This document shows, in pieces, positions 49,688 to 58,287 of a DNA stretch of 64,000 nucleotides (the first letter of the stretch is position 1; each line of letters starts with the position of its first letter). The notes beneath the pieces are model-generated. The model was not told the DNA's origin and did not search any database. It saw only the letters and a list, made by a program, of their open reading frames with translations. The stretch is from Mycobacterium sp. URHB0044 (GTDB taxonomy: Bacteria > Actinomycetota > Actinomycetes > Mycobacteriales > Mycobacteriaceae): contig NZ_JIAW01000008.1 of the NCBI RefSeq assembly GCF_000620625.1, forward strand, positions 186,001-250,000, written 5' to 3'. The position numbers and the translations under genes are program-made.

Positions 49688-50752
49688 CTACGCGATGGTG
49701 GCGCTACCGATGACTTCGTCGCCGTCCGGGTCGGGGCGGTACAGCACCATGGTCTGGCCGGGGGCGACGCCACGCAGCGGGGTGCGCAGATCCATCACCA
49801 GCATCCCGTCGCGCAGTTCGGCCACACCGTCGGCGATGCCGCCGTGTGCGCGCACCTGTACGACGCACTCGATGGGCCCGGTGGGCGCGAATCCCGAAGT
49901 GAAGACGGGCCTCTCACCGGTCAGAGTCCGAACGTCCAGGTCGTCGGCGCTGCCGACGCGTACGGTGCCGCTCTCGGCGTCGATCCGGGTGACGTAGCGG
50001 GGCCGGCCGTCGGGCCCGGGACCCGCGATGCCAAGGCCCTTGCGCTGCCCCACCGTGAAGCCGTGCACGCCATCGTGTTCGGCCAACACGGCGCCACCGG
50101 CATCGACCACGGAGCCACGGCGCACACCGATGCGGGCGCCCAGGAACGCCTGGGTGTCACCGGAGGGAATGAAGCAGATGTCGTGGCTGTCGGGCTTCTC
50201 GGCGACGGCCAATCCGCGCTCGGCGGCCTCTTCCCGAATTCGTGGCTTGGCGGTATCGCCGATCGGGAACAGCGCATGCCGAAGTTGCTCGGCGGTGAGC
50301 ACGCCCAACACGTAGGACTGGTCCTTGTCGTGGTCGACGGCGCGGCGCAGCCGGCCGTCCGACAGCCGGGCGTAATGCCCGGTGGCGACGGCGTCGAAGC
50401 CCAGCGCCAACGCGCGGGCCGAGAGCGCCGAGAACTTGATCCGCTCGTTGCATCGAACGCACGGGTTGGGGGTCTCGCCGCGGGCGTAGGACTCCACGAA
50501 GTCGTCGATCACGTCTTCCTTGAAGCGGTCCGCGAAATCCCAGACATAGAACGGGATCTCGAGGATGTCGGCGACGCGGCGGGCGTCTCCGGCGTCCTCC
50601 TTGGAGCAGCAGCCGCGGGAACCGGTGCGCAGCGTGCCGGGCGCCGACGACAACGCCAGGTGCACACCGACGACGTCGTGCCCTGCGTCGACCATGCGGG
50701 CCGCAGCCACCGACGAGTCCACGCCGCCGCTCATCGCTACCAGGACGCGCAC
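49688..50752 (-). CDS. mnmA: tRNA-specific 2-thiouridylase MnmA
   Basis: MnmA thiolates U34 of tRNA-Lys, tRNA-Glu and tRNA-Gln in the wobble position, using sulfur relayed from a cysteine desulfurase. The 354-residue protein has the PP-loop 'AMSGGVDSSVAA' at the N-terminus and catalytic cysteines in 'NPCVRCNERIKF' and 'SHDICFIPSG', then a C-terminal beta-barrel. GTG 50752 begins 2 nt after the stop of the cysteine desulfurase gene, so sulfur donor and acceptor are translated together. The longer open frame to 51019 is the end of that gene read in another frame. Confidence 0.95.
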   Translation of the reverse strand: MRVLVAMSGGVDSSVAAARMVDAGHDVVGVHLALSSAPGTLRTGSRGCCSKEDAGDARRVADILEIPFYVWDFADRFKEDVIDDFVESYARGETPNPCVRCNERIKFSALSARALALGFDAVATGHYARLSDGRLRRAVDHDKDQSYVLGVLTAEQLRHALFPIGDTAKPRIREEAAERGLAVAEKPDSHDICFIPSGDTQAFLGARIGVRRGSVVDAGGAVLAEHDGVHGFTVGQRKGLGIAGPGPDGRPRYVTRIDAESGTVRVGSADDLDVRTLTGERPVFTSGFAPTGPIECVVQVRAHGGIADGVAELRDGMLVMDLRTPLRGVAPGQTMVLYRPDPDGDEVIGSATIA

Positions 50753-50754
50753 GA

Positions 50755-51942
50755 TTACTTCCCGTGCCCGGCGCTGGCGAGTGCGGCCTGCCGTGCGCGC
50801 TCCACCGCCGCTGGCAGCACCGCCAACGCCGCGTCGACGTCGGCCTCGGTGCTGGTGTGCCCCAACGACAGTCGTAGCGATCCGCGGGCGCTGGCCGAAT
50901 CGGCGCCCATGGCGATGAGGACGTGGGACGGTTGCGCGACTCCGGCCGTGCATGCAGAACCGGTCGAGCACTCGATTCCCTTGGCGTCCAGCAACATCAA
51001 CAGGGCGTCGCCCTCGCATCCGCGGAAGGTGAAGTGCGTGTTGCCCGGTAGGCGCTGCGGGCCGACGGCGCCGTTGAGGTCCACGTCGTCGATCGCGGCG
51101 AGCACGCCGTCGACGAGCCGGTCGCGCAGCGCGGAGACGCGGGTGCGATACCCGTCGAGCCCGTCGATGGCGATGCGGGCGGCGGCGGCCATGGCCGCCG
51201 CTCCTGCGACATCCGGTGTGCCGGAACGTACGTCGCGCTCCTGCCCACCACCGTGCAGCAACGGCACGCAGGCGGTGTCACGGCGCAGCACCAGGGCGCC
51301 GACGCCGGTGGGCCCGCCGAACTTGTGCGCGGCGATGCTCATCGCCGACAAGCCGCTGGCGGTGAAGTCGACGGGCAGCTGGCCCACGGCCTGGATCGCA
51401 TCACTGTGCATGGGAACGTCGAATTCTGCTGCTACGGCGGCCAATTCGGCGATCGGCTGAATCGTGCCCACTTCGTTGTTCGCCCACATGACCGAGACCA
51501 GGGCGACGTCGTCGCGGTCGGCCAGCGCCTCGCGCAGTGCGGCGGCGGTGACCGAGCCGTCGGGACCGACGGGCAACCACGTCACCTCGGCGTGTTCGTG
51601 TTCGGCAAGCCACTCGACGGCGTCGAGCACCGCGTGATGCTCGATGGGAGTGGTGACGATGCGGCGCCGGCGCGGATCGGCGTCACGCCGTGCCCAGTAG
51701 ATGCCCTTGACGGCCAGGTTGTCGCTCTCGGTGCCCCCGGCGGTGAAGATCACCTCGGACGGTCGGGCACCCAGCAGTTGGGCCAGCGTCTCGCGGGCCT
51801 CCTCCATGCGGCGGCGGGCCGTGCGGCCCGTGGTGTGCAGTGAGGATGCGTTGCCGACCGTCGCCAGCACGGCCGTCATCGCCTCGATGGCAGCAGGGTG
51901 CATCGGGGTGGTGGCGGCGTGATCGAGGTAGACGGCGCTCAT
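50755..51942 (-). CDS. iscS: Cysteine desulfurase (IscS/NifS type)
   Basis: This PLP enzyme takes sulfur from cysteine as a persulfide for tRNA thiolation and Fe-S clusters. The 395-residue protein begins 'VYLDHAATTPMHP', has the PLP Lys in 'IAAHKFGGPTG' and the persulfide Cys in 'STGSACTAG', and ends with the usual helix. It corresponds to Rv3025c. Coupling with mnmA (2-nt gap) suggests its main product here is s2U34 of tRNA, though the M. tuberculosis homologue also serves Fe-S assembly. Confidence 0.94.
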   Translation of the reverse strand: MSAVYLDHAATTPMHPAAIEAMTAVLATVGNASSLHTTGRTARRRMEEARETLAQLLGARPSEVIFTAGGTESDNLAVKGIYWARRDADPRRRRIVTTPIEHHAVLDAVEWLAEHEHAEVTWLPVGPDGSVTAAALREALADRDDVALVSVMWANNEVGTIQPIAELAAVAAEFDVPMHSDAIQAVGQLPVDFTASGLSAMSIAAHKFGGPTGVGALVLRRDTACVPLLHGGGQERDVRSGTPDVAGAAAMAAAARIAIDGLDGYRTRVSALRDRLVDGVLAAIDDVDLNGAVGPQRLPGNTHFTFRGCEGDALLMLLDAKGIECSTGSACTAGVAQPSHVLIAMGADSASARGSLRLSLGHTSTEADVDAALAVLPAAVERARQAALASAGHGK

Positions 51943-51975
51943 GGCCCGCCCAGTTTACCGGCAGACCCGATGACC

Positions 51976-52827
51976 TCAGGCGACCAGAGCGTGCCCGCCA
52001 GCGGTGTGCACCGTCCGCGACGACGTCCCGCGCACCGCGGCCTCGCACCGCGCGGCCAGATCGCGCCGATCATCACCGGGCAATTGCAGCGATTGGACCT
52101 GTACGTGACACACCGTCAACCGGGCGGTGATCACCCGGCGCACCGACTCCACCAGCGAGTCCTCGCCGATGAAGGCCGGAACGGTGGACGGCGCACCGTC
52201 GCGGTGGTGGTAGGTCAGGCGCAGCGGCTGCACGGGCCGACCCGCGTCGACGGCGCCCTGGAACATGGCCGGCCGGAAGGGGCCGTAGGCCAGTCCGCAC
52301 CAGGTGGTGCCCTCGGGGAATGCGACGACCGTCTGCCCCGCCCGCAGCCGGTCGGCGACGGCGCGCACCACGTCGGGCAACCGGCGCAGATTGGTCCGCT
52401 CGATCGGGATGACCTTCAACAGCCGGGCTAGGAAGCCAAGGGCGGGCCAGTCCACCAGGTCGGCGCGCGCGACGAAGGAGCCGGGTAGCACCGAGCCGAT
52501 GGTGAAGATGTCCACCCACGACACGTGGCCGCTGACCACCAGGACGCCGCTCAGGTTGCGAATGGGGCCGCCGGACACGGTGATTCGCACGCCGAGGCAG
52601 CGCAGCATCAGGCGGCAGTAGACCCGCTGGATCCGCGACTTTCCGGGCAGCGGCATCGCGAGGAGCGGCAGTGCGGGGAACAGCATCAGCGCACACGCGA
52701 TGCGTGCCGAGGTGCGTAGCGCGACGACCGCGGGACGCGACGCGTGCGAGGCGTCGCAGCGGATGCACGACGCGTCACACGACGCCCGCGGCAGCCAGGG
52801 GTTCTCGCCAAGCGCGTGGCTGCTCAT
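51976..52827 (-). CDS. 1-acyl-sn-glycerol-3-phosphate acyltransferase-like (PlsC/OlsA family)
   Basis: This 283-residue membrane-associated acyltransferase has the catalytic HX4D motif in 'SGHVSWVDI' and the substrate-binding 'AFPEGTTWCG', with a hydrophobic segment near residues 35-60 ('IACALMLFPALPLLAMP'). It corresponds to Rv3026c. It begins by ATGA overlap with the N-acyltransferase gene upstream. This pair resembles OlsB/OlsA, which make ornithine lipid, but the same families also work in phospholipid synthesis. The longer open frame to 53241 is a shadow of the upstream gene. Confidence 0.84.
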   Translation of the reverse strand: MSSHALGENPWLPRASCDASCIRCDASHASRPAVVALRTSARIACALMLFPALPLLAMPLPGKSRIQRVYCRLMLRCLGVRITVSGGPIRNLSGVLVVSGHVSWVDIFTIGSVLPGSFVARADLVDWPALGFLARLLKVIPIERTNLRRLPDVVRAVADRLRAGQTVVAFPEGTTWCGLAYGPFRPAMFQGAVDAGRPVQPLRLTYHHRDGAPSTVPAFIGEDSLVESVRRVITARLTVCHVQVQSLQLPGDDRRDLAARCEAAVRGTSSRTVHTAGGHALVA

Positions 52828-53660
52828 CGCGACGTCCCCTCGTTCAGGTCGGTGGCTTGGGACACCGAGCGCAGCCGCTTGAGGTAGCGCACGTCGGCCT
52901 GGCGCTTGTCCAGAAGGGCGGGGAAGTCGCCGACCCCGAAGTCCGGGTCGTGTGCCGGATCGCCGCAGACCCGGGCGCCCAGCCGCAGGTAACCACGCAT
53001 CAGCGGTGGGACCGCGAGGCGTGCGGGCGGGTCGATGTCGTCGAGACCCCTGCCGTCCACCATCACCGGCCGATGGGGGTGCACGACGAACTCGGAGGCA
53101 TGTCTGCGCCGAACGAAGTCGCGGACGCCGCGGATTTGCGTGCCTGGCACCTCGTCCCGGCCGCCCTTGACGGGGACCGACACGCATCCGGTGACGTAGT
53201 CGTAGCCGCATCGGTCCAGGTAGGCCAGGATTCCCGCCCACATCAGCAGCACGACGCCACCGTTGCGGTGGTCGGCGCGGACCACCGCGCGGCCCATCTC
53301 GACCAGCGAAGGCCGCAGCGTGTCGAGCGCACGCACGTCGAACTCCGTCGCGGTGTATAGGCCGCCCGCGGCGATGGCGCCCGGGGGCGGGAGCATGCGG
53401 TAGCAGCCGACGAGGTCACCCGAGGTGTCTTCACGGACCAGCAGGTGATCGCAGTATTCGTCGAAGCGGTCGGCGTCACGGCCGTCGAGACCGGCACCGC
53501 TGAGCTCGAAGCCGGGTTCGGAGGTGAACACCTCGTGACGCAGACGCTGCGCGGCGTCGACGAGGGATGGGTCGGTGGACAACAGCAGGGTGTAGCGCGG
53601 CGAATCTGCGGCCACGCTGTCGGTGTCGTCAGCGGCTATGAGTACGGATGCAGTGCTCAT
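52824..53660 (-). CDS. GNAT-fold N-acyltransferase (OlsB/hemolysin-like)
   Basis: This 278-residue protein has the acyl-homoserine-lactone-synthase-like/OlsB pattern: 'QRLRHEVFTSEPGFE', 'DEYCDHLLVRE', 'LVGCYRMLPP', 'FDVRALDTLRPSLVEMGRAVVRADHRNGGVVLLMWAGI' (region 105-145) and 'GYDYVTGCVSVPV'. OlsB enzymes acylate ornithine with a 3-hydroxy fatty acid. It corresponds to Rv3027c. Substrate assignment depends on the adjacent PlsC/OlsA-like gene and is tentative. ATG 53660 starts 'MSTASVLIAAD'. Confidence 0.8.
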   Translation of the reverse strand: MSTASVLIAADDTDSVAADSPRYTLLLSTDPSLVDAAQRLRHEVFTSEPGFELSGAGLDGRDADRFDEYCDHLLVREDTSGDLVGCYRMLPPPGAIAAGGLYTATEFDVRALDTLRPSLVEMGRAVVRADHRNGGVVLLMWAGILAYLDRCGYDYVTGCVSVPVKGGRDEVPGTQIRGVRDFVRRRHASEFVVHPHRPVMVDGRGLDDIDPPARLAVPPLMRGYLRLGARVCGDPAHDPDFGVGDFPALLDKRQADVRYLKRLRSVSQATDLNEGTSR

Positions 53661-53758
53661 GGCCTGACGGTCGCGGAGTCATTCGGCTCGGCGGCAATCA
53701 GGGCGTGTCGTGTTCGTGCACGCTGGGTGACGAGTTGTCGTCGGCGCTACGTCCGTGT

Positions 53759-53807
53759 GATTTCGGCGTGCTCCGTCACGCTCAGCGTGACTAAACACGC
53801 CGAAATC
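53759..53807. terminator. Nested palindrome after the sugar-alcohol operon
   Basis: Outer arms GATTTCGGCGTG (53759-53770) and CACGCCGAAATC (53796-53807) are perfect over 12 bp. They enclose a second perfect 7-bp palindrome with a 1-bp centre (53776-53790, TCACGCT/AGCGTGA). It lies 8 bp after the isomerase gene stop on the minus strand, as expected of a terminator, but has no U-tract. A recombination or protein-binding role is possible. Confidence 0.6.
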
Positions 53808-53814
53808 GCCTTGG

Positions 53815-54279
53815 TCAGCGGGCGACGGGCTCGTATCCGTCGATCGCGTCGACCTTGCCCGCGGACGGGCTCTGCGGGTCGAATTCGTAGTTCAGCCACT
53901 CGCGCGCCAGCCGTCGGGCCAGCTCGAGGCCGATCACCCGCTGCCCGAAGCACAGCACCTGGGCGTTGTTCGACAACACCGACCGCTCGACGGAGAAGCT
54001 GTCATGCGCCGTGACGGCACGGATGCCCGGGACCTTGTTGGCGCTGATCGCCACGCCCAGCCCGGTACCGCAGACCAGCAGCGCCCGGTCGGCCTTGCCC
54101 TCGGCGACCAATCGCGCGGCCGCGACGGCGACGTGCGGGTAAGCGGTGTTCTCGTCGGCGCCCACACCGACGTCGATGACCTCGCCGACGCGTTCGTCGG
54201 CCATCAGGTCGCCCTTGAGGGCCTCCTTGTACTCGTAGCCGGCGTCATCGGCGCCGACGACGATGCGCAGTGGGGTCAC
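53815..54279 (-). CDS. RpiB/LacAB-family sugar-phosphate isomerase (possible erythrulose-4-phosphate isomerase)
   Basis: This 154-residue isomerase has the RpiB fold: 'VVGADDAGYEYKEAL' at the N-terminus, and the catalytic base Cys70 in 'LLVCGTGLGVAISANK', then 'SVERSVLSNNAQVLCFG'. RpiB-family enzymes interconvert aldose and ketose phosphates. In M. smegmatis members named DerI act on D-erythrulose 4-phosphate in tetritol breakdown. The placement after a dihydroxyacetone-kinase-like gene supports such a role here. The GTG start at 54279 overlaps the kinase stop as GTGA. The last gene of the operon. Confidence 0.82.
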   Translation of the reverse strand: MTPLRIVVGADDAGYEYKEALKGDLMADERVGEVIDVGVGADENTAYPHVAVAAARLVAEGKADRALLVCGTGLGVAISANKVPGIRAVTAHDSFSVERSVLSNNAQVLCFGQRVIGLELARRLAREWLNYEFDPQSPSAGKVDAIDGYEPVAR

Positions 54280-56021
54280 GAGGCATCTCCCTTCGCAGTG
54301 AGGACGAAGCAGTCCGCGACGACGTGCGCGCACATGGCCAGCGACGTGGCGCCCGCGTCCGGGGTGCCCACGCTGCGGTCGCCGAGTGGGCGGGCGCGGC
54401 CGATCTTGGGCCGGAGATCCGCGGTGGCCCGCGCGGCGTCGGTTGCCACGTCGGCGGCGGCACGCCAGGCCTCCTGCCATGGTTCGCCTGCGGCGACCCG
54501 ATGCTGCATCTCGTCGACGAACGGCAGCAGCGCATCGAGCATGGTCTTGTCCCCCGGCGCCGCACCTCCCAGCCGGACCAGCGCGTCGTAGCCGTCGCGC
54601 ATCGCGGCGGCGACGGCGGCCGAGTCGGGCCGTCCGGTATCGCCGAGCCGTGCGCCGATCGCGCTGAGCATCGCGCCCCAGAGCACACCGGACGTGCCGC
54701 CGGCCTTGGCGGCCCACTCCTTGCCCGCGGCGTTCAGCACCGAGCCCTGGCCCGCGCCGTCTCCAACCGCCCGCGCGGCGGCATCGCGGGCCGCGGACGA
54801 CCCCTTGACCATGCCGCGGCCGTGGTCCCCGTCGCCGGCGACGGCGTCGATGCGGCCCAGTTCGTCCTCGGCGTCGGCGAGCATCGCGGCCATGGCGTCC
54901 AGCGCCCTGGCGACCAGCGCGCCGCCGGAACGGGCGTCGTCGTCGGCCAGCTCGGCCGCCTGCGGTGCGGCAGCGGCGGCGTCGGCGGCGGCCACGGTCC
55001 GACGCTCACTCGAATCCCGCTTGGCCGCAATGCCCTTGCGGTAGGCCGGCGTGTCGGCCGGTGCGGTCCAGTACTTTTCGAGCTCCTCGTCGAGCCACAT
55101 CACGGTGAGCGAACAGCCCGCCATGTCGAGGCTGGTGACCAGTTCACCGACCTCGGGTTCGACGATCTCGTAACCGCGTTCGCGGAGCAGCCGCGCCACG
55201 GTGCCCCACACCACGAACAGCTCCTCGTACTTGGTGCGGCCAAGTCCGTTGAGAATCACGGCAATTCGCTTGTCGTCCCTGCCCGTGTAGTCCCCGAGCA
55301 CGCCGTCGACGAGGGCGACCGCGAGGTCGGCGGCCGACGCCATGGGCTCGTCGGACACCCCGGGTTCGCCGTGGATGCCGAGGCCGACACCCATCATGTG
55401 GTCGGGAACGGTGAACAAGGGCTCGTCGGCGCCGGGCAGCGTGCAGCCGTCGAAGGCGACGCCAAGGGTCCGGGTGGCGGCGTTGGCCGCTTCGGCGACG
55501 CGGATCACGCCGGCCAGGTCGAGGCCGTCTTCCGCCGCGGCGGAGGCGCACTTGAACACGGTGAAATCGCCTGCGATACCCCGTCGTTTGGACTCGTCGC
55601 CCTTGGGTGCGCTGGCGACGTCGTCGGTGACGGCGAAGTAGTGGGCGTCGATGCCCTCGCTGCGCAGCTGGTCGACCGCCAGGCAAAAGTTCATCACGTC
55701 GCCGGCATAGTTGCCGGTGGTCAGCAGCACACCGGCGTCACCGTGCGCGGCTCTGGCCACCGATGCGGCCTCTTCGGCCGACGGTGACGTGAAGACGTTG
55801 CCCACCACCGCACCGTCGGCGAAACCGGGTCCCACCGTTCCGCAGAACGCCGGATAGTGCCCGGACCCGCCGCCGATCACCACGGCCACCTTGCCTGGCG
55901 CCGTCTCGCGGGCCCGGACCACACCACCGGGCACGCCGACCACGTACGACGCGTTGGCGTCGAGGAATCCGGTCAGCATGTCCTCGGTGAACCGGGCGGG
56001 GTCGTTGAAGAGCTTTGTCAT
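54276..56021 (-). CDS. Fused DhaK-DhaL dihydroxyacetone/erythrulose kinase
   Basis: A 581-residue ATP-dependent kinase. The DhaK half (1-330) binds the ketose covalently through His217 ('LGIHGEP'), with 'GGGSGHYPAF' (50-59) and 'GNYAGDVMNF'. The DhaL half (about 365-575) binds ATP with two Mg ions held by aspartates in 'AGDGDHGRG' (Asp397, Asp399). An Ala/Asp-rich linker joins them. Substrates of such ATP-dependent fusions are dihydroxyacetone, D- or L-erythrulose. In this cluster of polyol dehydrogenases and an isomerase, erythrulose is the likely substrate, as with DerK/LerK of M. smegmatis. The start overlaps the ATPase gene stop as ATGA. Confidence 0.87.
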   Translation of the reverse strand: MTKLFNDPARFTEDMLTGFLDANASYVVGVPGGVVRARETAPGKVAVVIGGGSGHYPAFCGTVGPGFADGAVVGNVFTSPSAEEAASVARAAHGDAGVLLTTGNYAGDVMNFCLAVDQLRSEGIDAHYFAVTDDVASAPKGDESKRRGIAGDFTVFKCASAAAEDGLDLAGVIRVAEAANAATRTLGVAFDGCTLPGADEPLFTVPDHMMGVGLGIHGEPGVSDEPMASAADLAVALVDGVLGDYTGRDDKRIAVILNGLGRTKYEELFVVWGTVARLLRERGYEIVEPEVGELVTSLDMAGCSLTVMWLDEELEKYWTAPADTPAYRKGIAAKRDSSERRTVAAADAAAAAPQAAELADDDARSGGALVARALDAMAAMLADAEDELGRIDAVAGDGDHGRGMVKGSSAARDAAARAVGDGAGQGSVLNAAGKEWAAKAGGTSGVLWGAMLSAIGARLGDTGRPDSAAVAAAMRDGYDALVRLGGAAPGDKTMLDALLPFVDEMQHRVAAGEPWQEAWRAAADVATDAARATADLRPKIGRARPLGDRSVGTPDAGATSLAMCAHVVADCFVLTAKGDAS

Positions 56022-57172
56022 CGCAGCCGCTCCCCCGTATCGGCGTCGAAGAGATACACCCGTTCGGGCGGCGCGGTGACGACGACCCGCTGTTCCGGCT
56101 CGTAATCCTCCTGGGCCGGCGTCTGCACGACGATGCCCTCTTCCACCCCGGCGATGGTGCTGGTGGCCAGCCCGAACTCGAGCAGATGCTCGAAATATGC
56201 AACGGTGGCTCGGATCCCGGTTCCATCGCCTGAAGACAAGGTGCAGTCCTGGGGCCGGATCCCTACCGCGACGCGCGTGCCGTCGGCGACGGCGGTCGCC
56301 TTCGCTTCCAAAGAGCCGGCGCCTGAGCCGATCTCGACACGGGTCGCACCGCTGTCCTTCCGGACCGTCCCGCGCAGCACGTTGATCTGCGGCTCACCGA
56401 CGAACTGGGCGACGAACAGATTCGCCGGGTCGTCGAACACCTCGTCGGGTGTGCCGAACTGCTGCACCACGCCCGCGTCCATCACCGCGAGGCGATCGGC
56501 GAGCGACAACGCCTCGACCTGGTCGTGGGTGACGACGATGGTCGTGTAGCCGAATTCGCGCTGCAAGACCTTCAGTTCGCGACGGACCCGTTGGCGCGCG
56601 GCCGCATCGAGGTGACTCAACGGCTCGTCGAGGAGCAGCACCGGTGGGTTCCTGACCAAGGCCCGCGCCAGTGCGACGCGCTGCTTCTGACCGCTGGACA
56701 GGCCGGCGGGCCGCAGCTCCAGCATGTCGTTCATCTCCAGGCGGTTGCTGATCGAGGCAACCATCTGCTCGGCGCCCTTGACCTTGCGGGCCTTGAGGCC
56801 GTACAGCAGGTTCTCCCGGACCGACAACGGTGGATACAGCGCGTAGCTCTCGAAACCGACGCCGATGCCCCGCTTCGAGGCGGGCAACTGCGAGATCTCC
56901 CGGTCGCCGATGCTGATCGAACCGCTGGTCACCGTCTCCAGGCCCGCGATCATCCGCAACGTCGTGGTCTTGCCGCAGCCCGATGGACCGAGCAGCGCGA
57001 CGAGCTCACCCGGTTCGATTGCCAGGTCGATGCCCTTCACCGCGGTGACGCTCTCTCGTCCCCGGGACGCGTAGGTCTTCACCAGCCCGCGCAGCACCAG
57101 GCTCTGCGCGGTTCCCGAGGAATCCGACCGGTGCTTGGGCGCGCCGTTGGTCCGCGACGTCGTCACACTCAT
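56018..57172 (-). CDS. ABC sugar importer ATPase, first of two
   Basis: This 384-residue MalK/UgpC-type ATPase has Walker A 'GPSGCGKT' (62-69), signature 'LSSGQKQR', Walker B 'VLLLDEPLSHLDA', the switch His in 'VTHDQVEALSLAD', and a C-terminal TOBE regulatory domain. Its Q-loop reads 'FESYALYP', with Glu108 where the family has Gln ('FQSYALYP'). It has an N-terminal extension of about 25 residues. It overlaps both neighbours by 4 bp. With the next gene it probably forms a heterodimer energising the adjacent permeases. Confidence 0.9.
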   Translation of the reverse strand: MSVTTSRTNGAPKHRSDSSGTAQSLVLRGLVKTYASRGRESVTAVKGIDLAIEPGELVALLGPSGCGKTTTLRMIAGLETVTSGSISIGDREISQLPASKRGIGVGFESYALYPPLSVRENLLYGLKARKVKGAEQMVASISNRLEMNDMLELRPAGLSSGQKQRVALARALVRNPPVLLLDEPLSHLDAAARQRVRRELKVLQREFGYTTIVVTHDQVEALSLADRLAVMDAGVVQQFGTPDEVFDDPANLFVAQFVGEPQINVLRGTVRKDSGATRVEIGSGAGSLEAKATAVADGTRVAVGIRPQDCTLSSGDGTGIRATVAYFEHLLEFGLATSTIAGVEEGIVVQTPAQEDYEPEQRVVVTAPPERVYLFDADTGERLR

Positions 57173-58287
57173 TGCGCTGCCTCCAGGGTCTTGTCGTCCG
57201 CACCGAGCCGTCGAGTGTCGCCATCGCCCGCGGCAAAGACGTGAACGTCCTTGTCTGCCACCGTCATCGACACGGGGGAGCCTTCATCGGCGCCTTCGCG
57301 TCCCGACGCCAGGACGATCAGCTGCTCGCCGCCGACCTGCACCGTCAGCTCGACGTTGCGGCCAAGCCGCTCGGCCAACAGGACCGTGCCGCTCAGCCGC
57401 GCCGATCCGGAGTCTGCGCCGACGACGTGAATGTCACAGGGGCGCAACCCGACCCGCACGCGCTCACCGGTACGCACGTCGACGCCCGCGGGCACCGGCA
57501 CTCCGATCGAGCCGTCGCCCAACCGAATCTGCCCGTCGTCGACGATGCCGTCGAGGAGGTTGATCTCGGGCTGCCCGAGGGCACGTGCGACGAACGTGTC
57601 GGCCGGCCGCCGCCAGATCTCCTCGGGTGTACCGATCTGCACCAGCGACCCGGATCGCATCACCGCGATGCGGTCCCCGAGCGCGAGGGCCTCCTGGTAG
57701 TCGTGCGTGACGTAGACGGTCGTGGTCTTCGACATCGCGCCGAGTTGCTTGAGCTCGGCGCGCATCGCCGCCCGCAATTTTGCGTCCAGATGGCTCAGCG
57801 GTTCGTCGAGCAGATAGATGTCGGCGGGCCGGACCAACACGCGGCCCAGTGCGACCCGCTGCCGCTGCCCGTTGGACAACTCTCGCGGAAACCGCTTGAG
57901 CAGATGGTTGATTCCCAGCGTCGTGGTCACCTGGTTGATCCGCTCGGCGCGCTGGGCATCGGTGTACTTGCCGGTGCGGCCGGACTTCAGCGGTGAGGCC
58001 AGGTTCTCGTTGACGGTCTTCTGCGGGTACAGCGCGTAGCTCTCGAACGCCATCGCGACGTTGCGGTGGTACGGCTCGACGCGCGTCACGTCGGTGCCGC
58101 CGATCGTCACCGTGCCACCGTCGATGTCGACGAGGCCGGCAACCGACTTCAGCGTGGTGGTCTTGCCTGCCCCGCTGGGGCCGAGGATGACGAAGAACTC
58201 GCCGTCGGCGATGTCGACCGACAGATCGTGCACCGCCCTGGTCTTCCCGAACGACTTGGACAGGCCCTGCAGCGATACGGTGGCCAT
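57169..58287 (-). CDS. ABC sugar importer ATPase, second of two
   Basis: This 372-residue MalK/UgpC-type ATPase has Walker A 'GPSGAGKT' (36-43), signature 'LSNGQRQR' (the usual second Gly is Asn), Walker B 'IYLLDEPLSHLDA', switch His in 'VTHDYQEALALGD', and a TOBE-containing C-terminus. As in its partner, the Q-loop Gln is Glu (Glu82 in 'FESYALYP'). ATG 58287 is chosen; the open frame continuing to 59049 is a shadow of the permease gene. Its first base is shared with the stop of the permease gene (TGATG). Confidence 0.9.
   Translation of the reverse strand: MATVSLQGLSKSFGKTRAVHDLSVDIADGEFFVILGPSGAGKTTTLKSVAGLVDIDGGTVTIGGTDVTRVEPYHRNVAMAFESYALYPQKTVNENLASPLKSGRTGKYTDAQRAERINQVTTTLGINHLLKRFPRELSNGQRQRVALGRVLVRPADIYLLDEPLSHLDAKLRAAMRAELKQLGAMSKTTTVYVTHDYQEALALGDRIAVMRSGSLVQIGTPEEIWRRPADTFVARALGQPEINLLDGIVDDGQIRLGDGSIGVPVPAGVDVRTGERVRVGLRPCDIHVVGADSGSARLSGTVLLAERLGRNVELTVQVGGEQLIVLASGREGADEGSPVSMTVADKDVHVFAAGDGDTRRLGADDKTLEAAQ

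Noticed and set aside
51976..53241. 421-codon version of the PlsC-like acyltransferase
   Set aside because: The extra N-terminus is Arg/Pro-rich and lies over the upstream acyltransferase in another frame; ATG 52827 with ATGA coupling gives the family length.
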